From contig CAZGCB010000067.1 of the NCBI GenBank assembly GCA_964524065.1, positions 1 to 15,443 of the forward strand: 15,443 nt of DNA, given 5' to 3'. A program made the position numbers and the translations under genes. Shown here piece after piece: positions 5,735 through 13,558 of this stretch. Within the stretch, counting starts at the first letter, position 1. Each line of letters opens with the position of its first letter. This stretch comes from CAZADA01 sp964524065. Lineage in GTDB: Bacteria; Pseudomonadota; Alphaproteobacteria; Caulobacterales; Maricaulaceae. The notes under the pieces were generated by a model that was not told the DNA's origin, did no database searches, and saw only the letters and a program-made list of their open reading frames with translations.

Positions 5735-7183
5735 ATGACCGCCCCTTTTGCTGACACATCTCCCCAGAGCCGCGACGCTGCGCATCAGGCTGACGCGCTG
5801 GCGCGTCTGAAGCATGTGCTCGGCCCGCAAGGCTGGAGCGCCGATCCCCACGACCTCGCCCCCAAGCTGCGCGATTGGCGCGGGCGCTATCAGGGCGCCA
5901 CGCCGCTGCTGGCGCGTCCCGCCAGCACGCAAGAGACCGCCGCCATTGTGCACATCTGCGCCGAGGCCGGCCTCGCCATCACGCCCCAGGGCGGCAATAC
6001 CGGGCTGGTGGGCGGCTCCACGCCGCAGGGTGAAATCCTGCTGAGCTTGGAACGGATGCGCGCAATCACGGTCGTAGACGCCGCCGATAACAGCCTCACC
6101 GCCCAAGCCGGCGTCACCCTGTCGGAGATCCAAAACGCCGCGGCGCAGGCTGAGCGGCTGTTTCCCCTCAGCCTCGCCAGTGAAGGAAGCGCGACCCTGG
6201 GCGGCCTCTTGGCGACCAATGCCGGCGGGGTGGCCGTGTTGCGCTATGGCATGATGCGCGATCTCACGCTCGGCCTTGAAGCGGTTTTACCCGACGGTCG
6301 TGTTTGGAACGGTCTGCGCAGCCTGCGCAAGGACAATATGGGCTATGATCTCAAGCATGTGATGATCGGCGCGGAAGGCACGCTGGGGATCATCACGGCC
6401 GCCACTGTGAAGCTGTTTCCCCGTCCGCGCGCCCATGCGACCGCTCTCTGCGCCCTGGAGAGCCCGGCCGCCGCTGTGGCGCTGCTGCGCCGGCTACAGG
6501 ACGCGCTGGGCGATGCGCTGACCGCGTTTGAGCTCATGCCGGCTATCGGCCTGGAGCTGGTGGCGCGCCACATCCCCGATGCGCCGGCGCCCTTCAGCCC
6601 CAAGGATCATCCCTGGTTCGTGCTGGCCGAAGCCTCCTTCAACGCCGCGGCTGAGGCCGCACAGGAGGATTTCGCGACCGTTCTCGCCGCTGAGATCGGA
6701 GCCGGGCGGGTGCGCGACGGCCTCCTCGCCGCGTCCGAGGCGCAACGCGCCAGCTTTTGGACCATCCGCGAAACCTTGCCCGAAGCGGAAAAAAAGCATG
6801 GCCGCGCCATCAAGCATGACGTCGCTACGCCCGTCTCCGCCATGCCGCGCTTTATGGAAGCGGCCGGCGCCGCGGCGCAGCGTCTGCTGCCGGGATCGCA
6901 GATCATCGCCTTCGGCCATGTCGGCGACGGCAATCTCCACTTTAATGTCAGCCCGCCGGTGGGCGTCGATCCCTGGGCCGGCGGCGTCGCTGATAAGGTG
7001 AGCGAGGCCATCCACGCCATCGCCATGGAGATGGGCGGCTCGCTCGCGGCCGAGCATGGGGTGGGCGTTTTGAAGCGCGACGCCCTCGCCGCGCAGCGCA
7101 GCCCGGTGGAAATGGACATGATGCGCGCCGTGAAGGCCGCCCTCGACCCCCAGCGGATCATGAACCCGCGCGTGATGGTTTAG
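5735..7183 (+). CDS. FAD-linked oxidase, D-2-hydroxyglutarate / D-lactate dehydrogenase-like
   Basis: A 482-residue cytosolic or membrane-peripheral flavoprotein of the GlcD/Dld family (VAO fold) that oxidises a D-2-hydroxy acid to the 2-oxo acid. The FAD-binding domain runs from about 55 to 230: PQGGNTGLVGGS (84-95) is the pyrophosphate loop, followed by SEGSATLGGLLATNAGG (149-165) and YGMMRDLTLG (171-180). The C-terminal FAD-oxidase domain has GHVGDGNLHFN (394-404), AAEHGVGVLKR (438-448) and the terminal KAALDPQRIMNP (467-478). His395, His402 and His441 fit the metal-binding histidines of the D-2-hydroxyglutarate dehydrogenase subgroup, which this protein resembles most in length and motifs. 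D-2-hydroxyglutarate produced as a side product of serine synthesis is the likely substrate, but D-lactate is possible. ATG 5735 has only a weak Shine-Dalgarno sequence. An inverted repeat lies just after the gene. Confidence 0.92.
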   Translation: MTAPFADTSPQSRDAAHQADALARLKHVLGPQGWSADPHDLAPKLRDWRGRYQGATPLLARPASTQETAAIVHICAEAGLAITPQGGNTGLVGGSTPQGEILLSLERMRAITVVDAADNSLTAQAGVTLSEIQNAAAQAERLFPLSLASEGSATLGGLLATNAGGVAVLRYGMMRDLTLGLEAVLPDGRVWNGLRSLRKDNMGYDLKHVMIGAEGTLGIITAATVKLFPRPRAHATALCALESPAAAVALLRRLQDALGDALTAFELMPAIGLELVARHIPDAPAPFSPKDHPWFVLAEASFNAAAEAAQEDFATVLAAEIGAGRVRDGLLAASEAQRASFWTIRETLPEAEKKHGRAIKHDVATPVSAMPRFMEAAGAAAQRLLPGSQIIAFGHVGDGNLHFNVSPPVGVDPWAGGVADKVSEAIHAIAMEMGGSLAAEHGVGVLKRDALAAQRSPVEMDMMRAVKAALDPQRIMNPRVMV

Positions 7184-7213
7184 GACACGGCGCGCTTGCG
7201 ACGCGGCATCCGG

Positions 7214-7240
7214 GTTCCCAGCACGCAAAACGCTGGGGAC
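7214..7240 (+). terminator. Possible terminator hairpin after the FAD-linked oxidase gene
   Basis: GTTCCCAGC (7214-7222) pairs with GCTGGGGAC (7232-7240), a 9-bp stem with one G-T wobble and a 9-base loop, 30 bases after the stop at 7183. No T run follows, so it may instead be a weak or Rho-assisted end, or an mRNA-stabilising stem ahead of yaaA. Confidence 0.4.
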
Positions 7241-7281
7241 ATCACCTGGCGCCGCGGGCGTAAATGCGTATATGGACGCGT

Positions 7282-8073
7282 ATGATCGTACTCCTGAGCC
7301 CTGCCAAGAATTTGGATTTCTCCCCCGCCCCGGCGAGCGCGCCGGACTTCACGGCCCCGCGCCTGCTGGAGGAAACCCGCGCCTTGTCCAAAGTGGCGCG
7401 CAAGCTCACCCGCGCGCAGCTCAAAGGGCTGATGGGCCTCTCAGATGATTTGGCGCAGCTGAATCATCAGCGCTTCAAGGCGTTCGCGGGAACCCCTGAG
7501 GCGGACGGGACCATGGCGGCGGCCTTCGCCTTTGCCGGGGATGTGTATCGCGGCTTGGACGCGCGCAGCCTGGACGCAAAGAGCCTCGCCTTCGCACAAG
7601 ATCACATCCGCATGCTGTCGGGCCTTTATGGCCTGCTGCGGCCGCTGGACGCCATCGAGCCCTACCGGCTGGAGATGGGAACCAAGCTCGCCAATCCGCG
7701 CGGGGAAAACCTCTACGCCTTTTGGGGCGCGCGCATCGCCGAGCAGATCAATGCGGATCTGCCCGCCAAGGGCCCGCGCACCATCGTCAATCTAGCGTCA
7801 AAAGAATATTTCAGCGCCGTCGATCGCGCCGCGCTGGATGCGGACATCATCACGCCCGCCTTCAAAGACATCAAAGACGGCAAGGCGCGCGTCTTGTTCA
7901 TGTATGCGAAACGCGCCCGCGGTCTGATGGCGCGGTGGATCGCCGAGCATCAGATCACTAACCCGACAGCCCTGCGCGATTTCGATGTGGAGGGCTACCG
8001 TTTCGACGCCGCCGCCTCCACCGCCACGGATTGGGTGTTCACGCGGCCCCAACCGGCTAAAAAGGCGGCGTGA
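7282..8073 (+). CDS. yaaA: Peroxide stress protein YaaA (DUF328)
   Basis: A 263-residue member of the YaaA/DUF328 family, a cytoplasmic protein. In E. coli it belongs to the OxyR regulon and lowers free iron during hydrogen peroxide stress, limiting Fenton damage. Its hallmark N-terminus MIVLLSPAKNLDFS is present (compare MLILISPAKTLDY in E. coli), as are LAQLNHQRFKAF (58-69), LSGLYGLLRPLDAIEPYRLE (112-131) and ENLYAFWG (142-149), then VNLASKEYFSAV (169-180). I choose ATG 7282 because the family begins exactly there; an in-frame ATG at 7264 would add six residues, and neither start has a good Shine-Dalgarno sequence. Length matches the family (E. coli 258). It lies between the FAD-linked oxidase and the patatin gene on the same strand. 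I see no OxyR-like site upstream that I can support. Confidence 0.93.
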   Translation: MIVLLSPAKNLDFSPAPASAPDFTAPRLLEETRALSKVARKLTRAQLKGLMGLSDDLAQLNHQRFKAFAGTPEADGTMAAAFAFAGDVYRGLDARSLDAKSLAFAQDHIRMLSGLYGLLRPLDAIEPYRLEMGTKLANPRGENLYAFWGARIAEQINADLPAKGPRTIVNLASKEYFSAVDRAALDADIITPAFKDIKDGKARVLFMYAKRARGLMARWIAEHQITNPTALRDFDVEGYRFDAAASTATDWVFTRPQPAKKAA

Positions 8074-8179
8074 GCGTCGAGCAGGCGGGGACGCATAAGG
8101 CCTGGGCTCGGCGCCGAAACCAAGGGCGGCGCACCACCGCATGACGACGCGCCCGATACACGTCGAGAGTGGGGATTCC

Positions 8180-9334
8180 ATGACCGCATCCGCTGATGCG
8201 CGCGCCGAGCAGGCGCCTGGCCCCGCGCCGTCGCGCGGACGCGCCAAACCCAGCCTCAAAACGCCCGCCAAGGGCGTGGGCTCCGGCACGCCGGTGAGTC
8301 TGGCGCTCCAGGGCGGCGGCGCCCACGGCGCGTTCACGTGGGGTGTGTTGGACAAACTGCTGGAGGAAAACCGCTTCTGCATCCGCGCCATCAGCGGCGC
8401 CAGCGCGGGGGCCATGAACGGCGCGGCTTTGGCGGCCGGCGCCCTGCATCGCGGCGGCCCCGACGGCGCGCGCGAACAGCTCGAAGGGTTTTGGCGCGCC
8501 GTCAGCAAAGCGGGCTCCATGTACAATAACGGGCTGATCGGCTCCTGGGCCAATTGGATGGAGACCATGGGCCTCGATCGCGGCGCCGGCCAAACTTTGG
8601 TGGAGGCCATGGCGCGCCTCACCTCGCCCTATGAGCGCAATCCGTTGAATTTTCACCCCTTGCGCGACATTCTCGACGATCAAATCGATTTCGACAGCCT
8701 CCAGAGCCAGTCGCCGGCAGCCCTCTTTATCGCCGCCGCCAATGTCCATACCGGCCGCGCGCATGTGTTTGAAACGCCCAGCATCAACGCTTCCGTCCTG
8801 CTCGCCTCGGCCTGCCTGCCGTTCCTGTTCCAAGCTGTGGAGGTCGATGGCGACCATTATTGGGATGGCGGCTATGTCGCCAATCCGGCGCTGTTTCCGC
8901 TGATGGACGCCCGCTATGCGCGCGATCTTATCCTGGTGCACCTCAACCCGCTGCACCGCCAAAGCCTGCCCACATCGCCCGACGGCATTCTCAACAGGCT
9001 CAACGAAATCACCTTCAACGCCGCGTTTCTGGCGGAACTGCGGGCGCTGGCCCTGCGCGAGGAGTTGATCGGCGAGCATTGGCTATCTGGCCTGTTCAAT
9101 CCCAAAATGCGCCGGCTGCGCGTCCACGCCGTACGCGCCGACGAACCGCTGGCGAACCTGCCGCGCAATTCCAAATTCGATACCGATTGGGCCATGCTGA
9201 CGGAGCTGCGCGATCGCGGGCGCGCCGCTGCGGCGACATGGCTGGGCGCCGCCGGCGCGCAAGTGGGCCGCCGCTCCACGGTGGATTTGCACAAAGTCTT
9301 CCTCGATCCCCACGGGCCCCATGACAGCTGGTGA
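8180..9334 (+). CDS. Patatin-like phospholipase family protein
   Basis: A 384-residue serine acyl hydrolase of the patatin family, expected to cleave acyl ester bonds of phospholipids or related lipids with a Ser-Asp dyad. Visible motifs are the oxyanion loop GGGAHG (45-50), the nucleophile elbow GASAG with Ser75 (73-77), and the catalytic Asp229 in WDGGYVANP. The C-terminal part (LVHLNPLHR and LNRLNEITFNAAFLAELRAL, 252-290) marks a bacterial subfamily with an extended C-terminus. The first 35 residues are Pro/Ala/Lys-rich and look disordered; there is no signal peptide, so a cytoplasmic or membrane-surface role is likely. Start ATG 8180 follows GAGTGGGGA (8166-8174); an in-frame ATG at 8141 lacks such a site. 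The Nudix gene begins 6 bases after the stop, so the two are probably cotranscribed. The physiological substrate is unknown. Confidence 0.92.
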   Translation: MTASADARAEQAPGPAPSRGRAKPSLKTPAKGVGSGTPVSLALQGGGAHGAFTWGVLDKLLEENRFCIRAISGASAGAMNGAALAAGALHRGGPDGAREQLEGFWRAVSKAGSMYNNGLIGSWANWMETMGLDRGAGQTLVEAMARLTSPYERNPLNFHPLRDILDDQIDFDSLQSQSPAALFIAAANVHTGRAHVFETPSINASVLLASACLPFLFQAVEVDGDHYWDGGYVANPALFPLMDARYARDLILVHLNPLHRQSLPTSPDGILNRLNEITFNAAFLAELRALALREELIGEHWLSGLFNPKMRRLRVHAVRADEPLANLPRNSKFDTDWAMLTELRDRGRAAAATWLGAAGAQVGRRSTVDLHKVFLDPHGPHDSW

Positions 9335-9340
9335 GGCGCC

Positions 9341-9790
9341 ATGAGCGGCCCGCCCTTAGATCTTGCAGTGGGCGCCGGCGTGATCTGCGCACGCCATGAC
9401 ACGGTGCTCATCATCCGCCGCGCGAAAGCGCCCTTGGCGGGCCAATGGTCGATCCCCGGCGGGCGGGTGCGGCCTGGCGAGCCGGCGGCGGACGCCGCGT
9501 TGCGCGAGCTGCACGAGGAAACAGGCGTTGTCGCGCAGGGCCTTACACCGGTTTATGTCGCGGATTTGATCGATGAGAGGCGCCATATGGTGCTGATCAG
9601 CTATGGTGCGCAATGGCTGTCCGGCGAACCCCGGGCGGGCGGAGATGCGCGTGAGGCGATGTTCACGCCCTGGGACGAGGCCGCCCGGCGCATCGCCTGG
9701 GCGCCCACCCGTGCCGCGCTGGAGGCCGCCCGTCGCGCACCGGGCCGCCAGCGCGCCCTGCCGGGGAAGATGTCGCTGCGGCAGGATTGA
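9341..9790 (+). CDS. Nudix hydrolase
   Basis: A 149-residue Nudix hydrolase, which splits a nucleoside diphosphate linked to another group in a Mg2+-dependent reaction. The Nudix box is complete: G41, then E47, then REL-HEETGV (55-63), with Glu59 and Glu60 as metal ligands. SIPGG (37-41) precedes it, as is usual. The domain fills nearly the whole protein; a basic tail (about 125-149) follows. Placement 6 bases downstream of the patatin gene, with the GAGG ribosome-binding site overlapping that gene's stop, indicates translational coupling. The next gene is a TIGR02301 protein, a neighbour I recall for Nudix genes in alphaproteobacteria. The substrate cannot be told from sequence; it resembles ADP-ribose- or NTP-type small Nudix proteins. 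Confidence 0.93.
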   Translation: MSGPPLDLAVGAGVICARHDTVLIIRRAKAPLAGQWSIPGGRVRPGEPAADAALRELHEETGVVAQGLTPVYVADLIDERRHMVLISYGAQWLSGEPRAGGDAREAMFTPWDEAARRIAWAPTRAALEAARRAPGRQRALPGKMSLRQD

Positions 9791-9862
9791 TGTAACACTC
9801 CCCGGCTATACCCCCATGCAGACGGCGATGACGCCATCGTTCGCCCGTCCAAGAGAGGTCGC

Positions 9863-10258
9863 ATGCCCCGTCATCTCGCGTTCTGGCTCAAAGGTTTCAT
9901 CGCAGGCGCATGGGCCGCCGGCGTGACCCTGCCCGCGGCGGCGCAAACCGAAACGACGCAAAGCCCCATCGGCCAAGCGGCCAAAATCGCGGAGGTCCTG
10001 GGCGCGACCCACTATCTCCAGCTCACCTGCGCGACCTCAGAGCAACAGGTCTGGCGGGCGCGCATGGTGCGGCTTATGGAGCTGGAGGCGGAACAATCCG
10101 GCCCCCGGCGCGAGCGCTTGGTGCGCGCCTTTAACAATGGATTTCGCGCTGAGGAGCGCCGCCATCGCGGCTGCTCCGAAGCCGAAGCCGACCGGCGCCG
10201 TTTGGCCGGCGAGGGTCGCAAAGCCGCCGAAGCGCTGCGCGCCCTCTATGTCGACTGA
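9863..10258 (+). CDS. TIGR02301 (DUF2385) family secreted protein
   Basis: A 131-residue protein of a family found in alphaproteobacteria and without known function. It starts at ATG 9863 after AAGAGAGG (9851-9858). The N-terminus is a signal peptide ending in LPAAA (cleavage about 27), so the mature protein of about 104 residues is periplasmic. Conserved features I recognise are LGATHYLQLTC (46-56), QVWRARM (62-68), RLVRAFNNGFR (85-95) and RGCSEAE (102-108). Cys56 and Cys104 are the only cysteines of the mature part and probably form a disulphide. The rest is helical and rich in Arg and Glu. It stands 72 bases behind the Nudix gene, so the two may share an operon or the gene may have its own promoter. 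Confidence 0.85.
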   Translation: MPRHLAFWLKGFIAGAWAAGVTLPAAAQTETTQSPIGQAAKIAEVLGATHYLQLTCATSEQQVWRARMVRLMELEAEQSGPRRERLVRAFNNGFRAEERRHRGCSEAEADRRRLAGEGRKAAEALRALYVD

Positions 10259-10312
10259 AGGCCGGTGCGGCGGCGGCTCCGCGCCGCGCTTTGATTGGGA
10301 GGACAGAGCGTC

Positions 10313-10579
10313 ATGAGCACGTCGAGCGCCGCGGTCCATGCCGCTGAAATGAATGATGACGAGCAAAAATCCCTCGCCCTGGAGCTACTCTTGGACGCGT
10401 GGGACGAAGCGCTGGCGCGCGGCTGCCAGCCGGAGCTCATCGCCACCTCCGCCGTGTTCGCCGCCATCACCGATATGATCGATTTGTATGGCGAGGACCC
10501 CGTAGCCGAGATGGCCGAAGGCCTGCCCCAACGCATCCGCCGCGGCGAGTTCTCCATGCGCGAAGGTCAGGCCCACTAA
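10313..10579 (+). CDS. Hypothetical small acidic helical protein
   Basis: An 88-residue cytoplasmic protein with no signal peptide or membrane segment. Start ATG 10313 follows GGGAGGA (10298-10304); an in-frame ATG at 10295 lacks one. After a Ser/Ala-rich start, the sequence is almost wholly helical: LALELLLDAWDEALARGCQP (21-40), then IATSAVFAAITDMIDLYGED (43-62), then EMAEGLPQRIRRGEFSM (66-82). The repeated hydrophobic spacing suggests a small helical bundle or protein-interaction module. I have the impression of similar short proteins in other alphaproteobacteria but cannot name a family. It is the last gene of the rightward group and converges on the oxoacyl synthase gene across a 117-base gap that shows no clear terminator. 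Confidence 0.75.
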   Translation: MSTSSAAVHAAEMNDDEQKSLALELLLDAWDEALARGCQPELIATSAVFAAITDMIDLYGEDPVAEMAEGLPQRIRRGEFSMREGQAH

Positions 10580-10696
10580 GCCACGCGCCCGTACGCCGGC
10601 CTGGGCCGCCAGAGATCTTGTCGCCGCACGCGCCGCGGCGGCCATCGCGCCAGTGTCACCGCCGCCCGACCATGGCCGCGGGGGCGACCGCCAACC

Positions 10697-11881
10697 TTAC
10701 GCCGCGCGGCGCACCAGCACGCTGCCGGCGGAATACCCCGCGCCGAAGGAGCAGATCAGACCGATCTCGCCCGGCTCGAAATCATCCGAGTTTTTGTGGA
10801 ACGCAATGATCGACCCGGCCGAGGACGTATTGGCGTACTCGTCCAAAATTACCGGCGCTTCATTGTCCACCGGTTCGCGGCCCAGGACTTTGCGCGCGAT
10901 CAAATCATTCATGTTGAGATTGGCTTGGTGCAGCCACATGCGCTTCAACTGGGATTGCGACACGCCGACTTCTTGCATGTGCCCCAGGATCATGTCGGCC
11001 ACAAGCGGTGTGACTTCTTTGAAGACTTTGCGGCCCTCTTGCATAAACAGCTTATCTGTCAGGCCGGTGTCGACGCCGTTTTCGCGCTTCACGTCTTCAA
11101 TGCCGCCCGCGCCCGCCTCGCATCGGTTGAGAAAGCCGAAGTTGTTGCGAATGTTGTTGGAGTACTTGGTGCGAAGCTTCATGCCCAAGATCTCCCACAC
11201 GCCGCCCGGCGTGTCCGATTCAGCGCGCGACAAATCGCTGCGCTCTAGCAGGATCGCCGTAGCGGCGTCGCCAAAGATGAAATGGCTGTCGCGATCGCGG
11301 AAATTCAAATGGGCGGTGCAGATTTCCGGGTTGCACACCAAAATCGAGCGCGCATGACCGGCGGCGATCATATCGGCGGCGGTCTGAATGGCGAAAGTCG
11401 CTGAGGAGCAGGCGACATTCATGTCAAAGCCCCAGCCCTCAATGCCCAGAGCCTCCTGCACTTCGACGGCGACCGCCGGATAGCCGCGCTGCAAATTGGA
11501 GCAGCCGACAATCACCGCATCCACATCCGCGGGCTTGCGCCCGGCGCGGTCGAGCGCATCGTGGGACGCGGCGACCGCCATTTCAGCAAGCACGGAGATA
11601 TCCTCCAGCGGGCGGCTGGGAATGCGCGGCGTCATGCGATCCACGTCCAAAATGCCGTCGCGATCGATCACATGGCGGGCCTTGATGCCGCTGGCTTTCT
11701 CGATGAAAGCGGTGGACGAATACGTTTTAGCCTCCACCGTCCCCGCGGCGATGGCCTCGGCGTTGGCCGCGTTCCACTGATCGGCCCAGGCGTTATAGGC
11801 GCTCACCAACTCCTCATTGGAGACAGATTGGGGCGGCGTGTAGAGCCCGGTGGCCGCGATGACGGCGCGGATATCGGTCAT
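10697..11881 (-). CDS. 3-oxoacyl-ACP synthase III family, beta-ketodecanoyl-ACP synthase (PA3286) type
   Basis: A 394-residue thiolase-fold condensing enzyme. It has the FabH triad: Cys158 (NVACSSATF), His318 (WLHQANLNM) and Asn351 (YANTSSAGS). Its overall pattern, including GLYTPPQSVSNEELV (12-26), FIEKASGIKARHV (59-71), HLNFRDRDSHFIFGDAATA (191-209) and SNNIRNNFGFLNR (241-253), is much closer to Pseudomonas aeruginosa PA3286 than to housekeeping FabH. PA3286 condenses octanoyl-CoA with malonyl-ACP, feeding beta-oxidation products into fatty-acid synthesis. By analogy this enzyme should prefer medium-chain acyl-CoA; this is family inference. Start ATG 11879-11881 has AAAGG upstream on the minus strand. 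It lies 103 bases after tag and is probably transcribed separately or by read-through. It is longer than typical FabH (about 320) because of the family inserts near 28-55 and 254-275. Confidence 0.9.
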   Translation of the reverse strand: MTDIRAVIAATGLYTPPQSVSNEELVSAYNAWADQWNAANAEAIAAGTVEAKTYSSTAFIEKASGIKARHVIDRDGILDVDRMTPRIPSRPLEDISVLAEMAVAASHDALDRAGRKPADVDAVIVGCSNLQRGYPAVAVEVQEALGIEGWGFDMNVACSSATFAIQTAADMIAAGHARSILVCNPEICTAHLNFRDRDSHFIFGDAATAILLERSDLSRAESDTPGGVWEILGMKLRTKYSNNIRNNFGFLNRCEAGAGGIEDVKRENGVDTGLTDKLFMQEGRKVFKEVTPLVADMILGHMQEVGVSQSQLKRMWLHQANLNMNDLIARKVLGREPVDNEAPVILDEYANTSSAGSIIAFHKNSDDFEPGEIGLICSFGAGYSAGSVLVRRAA

Positions 11882-11918
11882 AGAAGATCGCCTTTCACAT
11901 CAAAGCACGGACCGCATG

Positions 11919-11936
11919 GCCGCCCGCCTGGGCGGC
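11919..11936 (-). terminator. GC-rich hairpin between tag and the oxoacyl synthase gene
   Basis: GCCGCCC (11919-11925) and GGGCGGC (11930-11936) form a perfect 7-bp stem with a 4-base loop, placed after the tag stop on the minus strand. No T run follows in that direction, so it may be a weak terminator or just a palindrome in GC-rich DNA. Confidence 0.3.
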
Positions 11937-11984
11937 GCGACGTTTCGGTGCAAGCGCGATATGTAACCGGGCTATTTGGGGCCG

Positions 11985-12596
11985 TCACCTGCGCGAAAGG
12001 GCGCAAACCTCCTCATAACGGAAACACGTGCCCAGATGATCGTTCACCATCCCCACCGCCTGCATGAAAGCGTAGACGATGACCGGCCCGCAAAAGGTGA
12101 AGCCGCGTTTCTTCAGATCCTTCGCGATGGCCTCGCTCAGCGGCGTTTTCGCGGGAACATCCTCCTGACGCATCCACCCGTTTTGTATGGGCGCGCCGTC
12201 CACAAAGCCCCACAAATAATCGCTGAAGGAGCCCCGTTCGGCCTCCAGGGCGAGATAGGCCCGCGCATTTTTGACCGCGCCTTGGGTTTTCAAGCGCGAG
12301 CGGATCACGCCGGGATTGCTCAGCACCGCCTCCACCGCATCATCGCCCCACTCGGCCAAAATCTGCGGATCGAAACCGGCGAAGGCCTCGCGAATGGCGT
12401 CGCGCTTGCCGAGGATCAACCGCCAGGAGAGCCCCGCCTGCATGCCATCCAGCACCAGCTTTTCAAACAGAGCGCGGCTGTCCCATTCCGGCACGCCCCA
12501 TTCTTCATCATGGTAGGCGCAGTAAAGCGCGTCATCCGCAGGGACCCAGCCGCAGCGCGTAGCCGCCTCGGCCGTCGTAACGCGGCGCGCGCTCAC
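11985..12596 (-). CDS. tag: DNA-3-methyladenine glycosylase I
   Basis: A 203-residue base-excision repair enzyme that removes 3-methyladenine from alkylated DNA, leaving an abasic site. The Tag zinc site is complete: Cys15 (RCGWV), His29 (YHDEEWG), His187 and Cys191 (NDHLGTC). Other family features are FEKLVLDGMQAGLSW (44-58), FDPQILAEW and the late GFTFCGPVIVYAFMQAVGMV (165-184). Length and motif spacing match E. coli Tag apart from about 12 extra N-terminal residues. The start is a GTG at 12594-12596 that overlaps the TGA stop of ygfZ as GTGA, a typical translational coupling junction; no ATG lies upstream of the RCGW motif in this frame. No Ada-type regulatory site is apparent. Confidence 0.94.
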   Translation of the reverse strand: MSARRVTTAEAATRCGWVPADDALYCAYHDEEWGVPEWDSRALFEKLVLDGMQAGLSWRLILGKRDAIREAFAGFDPQILAEWGDDAVEAVLSNPGVIRSRLKTQGAVKNARAYLALEAERGSFSDYLWGFVDGAPIQNGWMRQEDVPAKTPLSEAIAKDLKKRGFTFCGPVIVYAFMQAVGMVNDHLGTCFRYEEVCALSRR

Positions 12597-13402
12597 GCCG
12601 GCGCATCGCCAGCGGATGCGGGCCCCAACGTGCGGGCCTCGGCGGTCATGTAATCGGGAAAACGCGCGCGCGCAGGGGTTCCGTCAATGGCCAGATCCGC
12701 GTCCAGTCCCCCCGCCTGCGCCAGCCGATCCAAACGCACAACCGCCAACGCCAAACCTCCGGCGCTCGACAGCGTCTCGCCCACACGCGCCCCATCGCCG
12801 GCGGCGATGGCGACGCCGAGGGGAACCGCGTCCGCACCTTGAAGGTCGAGGATCAAGGTGCGCTTGCGAATGCTGCCCCGACGCTTCATGCGGCTCGCCA
12901 CTTCCTGACCGATAAAGCAGCCTTTGACGTAATCCACGCCGCCCAGCAGATCCATGTTCACATCGGTGGGAAACAGGCTCTCGGTGGCGTAGTCCGCCCC
13001 CTGCTGCGGCAGGCCCGCGGCGATCCGCGAGACGGCGTCCGCCGGCGGCAGCAGGTCCGCGGCCGTCGACAGATCCGCCTCAGCCGCATCCGGACTTAAC
13101 GGCTCCAGCGTCACATCCGCCCGCAGCTTCAACAGGTTGAGCCGCTGCATGAACGCCGGCGCCCGCGCCGCATCGGGCAAACGCAGGCGGTAGCCCTGCG
13201 CCGTACAGACGGCGTGCAGGGCGTGTTGCACCTTGCCCTGTGGCGTCAGCAGCGCGCCGAAACAGACATCGCCGACGCCAGCCAGCTTGGAGACATTCAC
13301 CGTCAGCAGCCGGTCCAGAAACGCCGCCGCCTCAGCGCCCGCCACCGCGATCCAAGCAGGGCCCGCTTCAGCGCCGGCCTCAGTGTTGTGAGGGTTGCTC
13401 AT
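12593..13402 (-). CDS. ygfZ: Folate-binding protein YgfZ (GcvT-like, Fe-S cluster assembly/repair)
   Basis: A 269-residue YgfZ protein, a tetrahydrofolate-binding relative of the glycine-cleavage T protein that helps make or repair Fe-S clusters in enzymes such as MiaB. The signature K-G-C-F-I-G-Q-E is present (residues 160-167, Cys162 redox-active), preceded by DVNMDLLGGVDYV and followed by VASRMKRRGSIRKR. The N-terminal GcvT-like part shows AFLDRLLTVNVSKL (27-40) and GALLTPQGKVQHAL (49-62), and a short C-terminal beta-barrel follows. The start is uncertain: in-frame ATGs at 13402, 13411 and 13432 all lack a Shine-Dalgarno sequence, and the frame is open further upstream. I take 13402 because it gives a normal-length N-terminus. 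Its TGA overlaps the GTG start of tag by 4 bases. It diverges from the glycosyltransferase gene. Confidence 0.88.
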   Translation of the reverse strand: MSNPHNTEAGAEAGPAWIAVAGAEAAAFLDRLLTVNVSKLAGVGDVCFGALLTPQGKVQHALHAVCTAQGYRLRLPDAARAPAFMQRLNLLKLRADVTLEPLSPDAAEADLSTAADLLPPADAVSRIAAGLPQQGADYATESLFPTDVNMDLLGGVDYVKGCFIGQEVASRMKRRGSIRKRTLILDLQGADAVPLGVAIAAGDGARVGETLSSAGGLALAVVRLDRLAQAGGLDADLAIDGTPARARFPDYMTAEARTLGPASAGDAPA

Positions 13403-13558
13403 GACGCTCATGTACGAAAGGTCATGCGCCATGAGAAGAGGCCGCCCGCGCGGGCGTCGGCAAAATCGCGCGGCCCAGCGACGCGCGCGCCCCTTCCCCC
13501 TTGGACGCCGACGCGCTAGGCCTGCGGCGTCATCAGCCGCGGGACCCGCGCCATCAGC

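Noticed and set aside
8057..9079. Long minus-strand open frame (340 codons) opposite the patatin gene.
   Set aside because: The plus strand encodes an intact patatin protein with all catalytic motifs; the antisense product shows no family features.
10580..10696. Bidirectional terminator in the convergent gap between the 88-residue protein and the oxoacyl synthase.
   Set aside because: The gap is GC-rich with short imperfect repeats only and no stem followed by a T run.
13400..13426. Inverted repeat CATGAC/GTCATG around the ygfZ start codons, as a regulator site.
   Set aside because: It is made of the clustered in-frame ATG codons themselves, with a 15-base spacer; more likely incidental.
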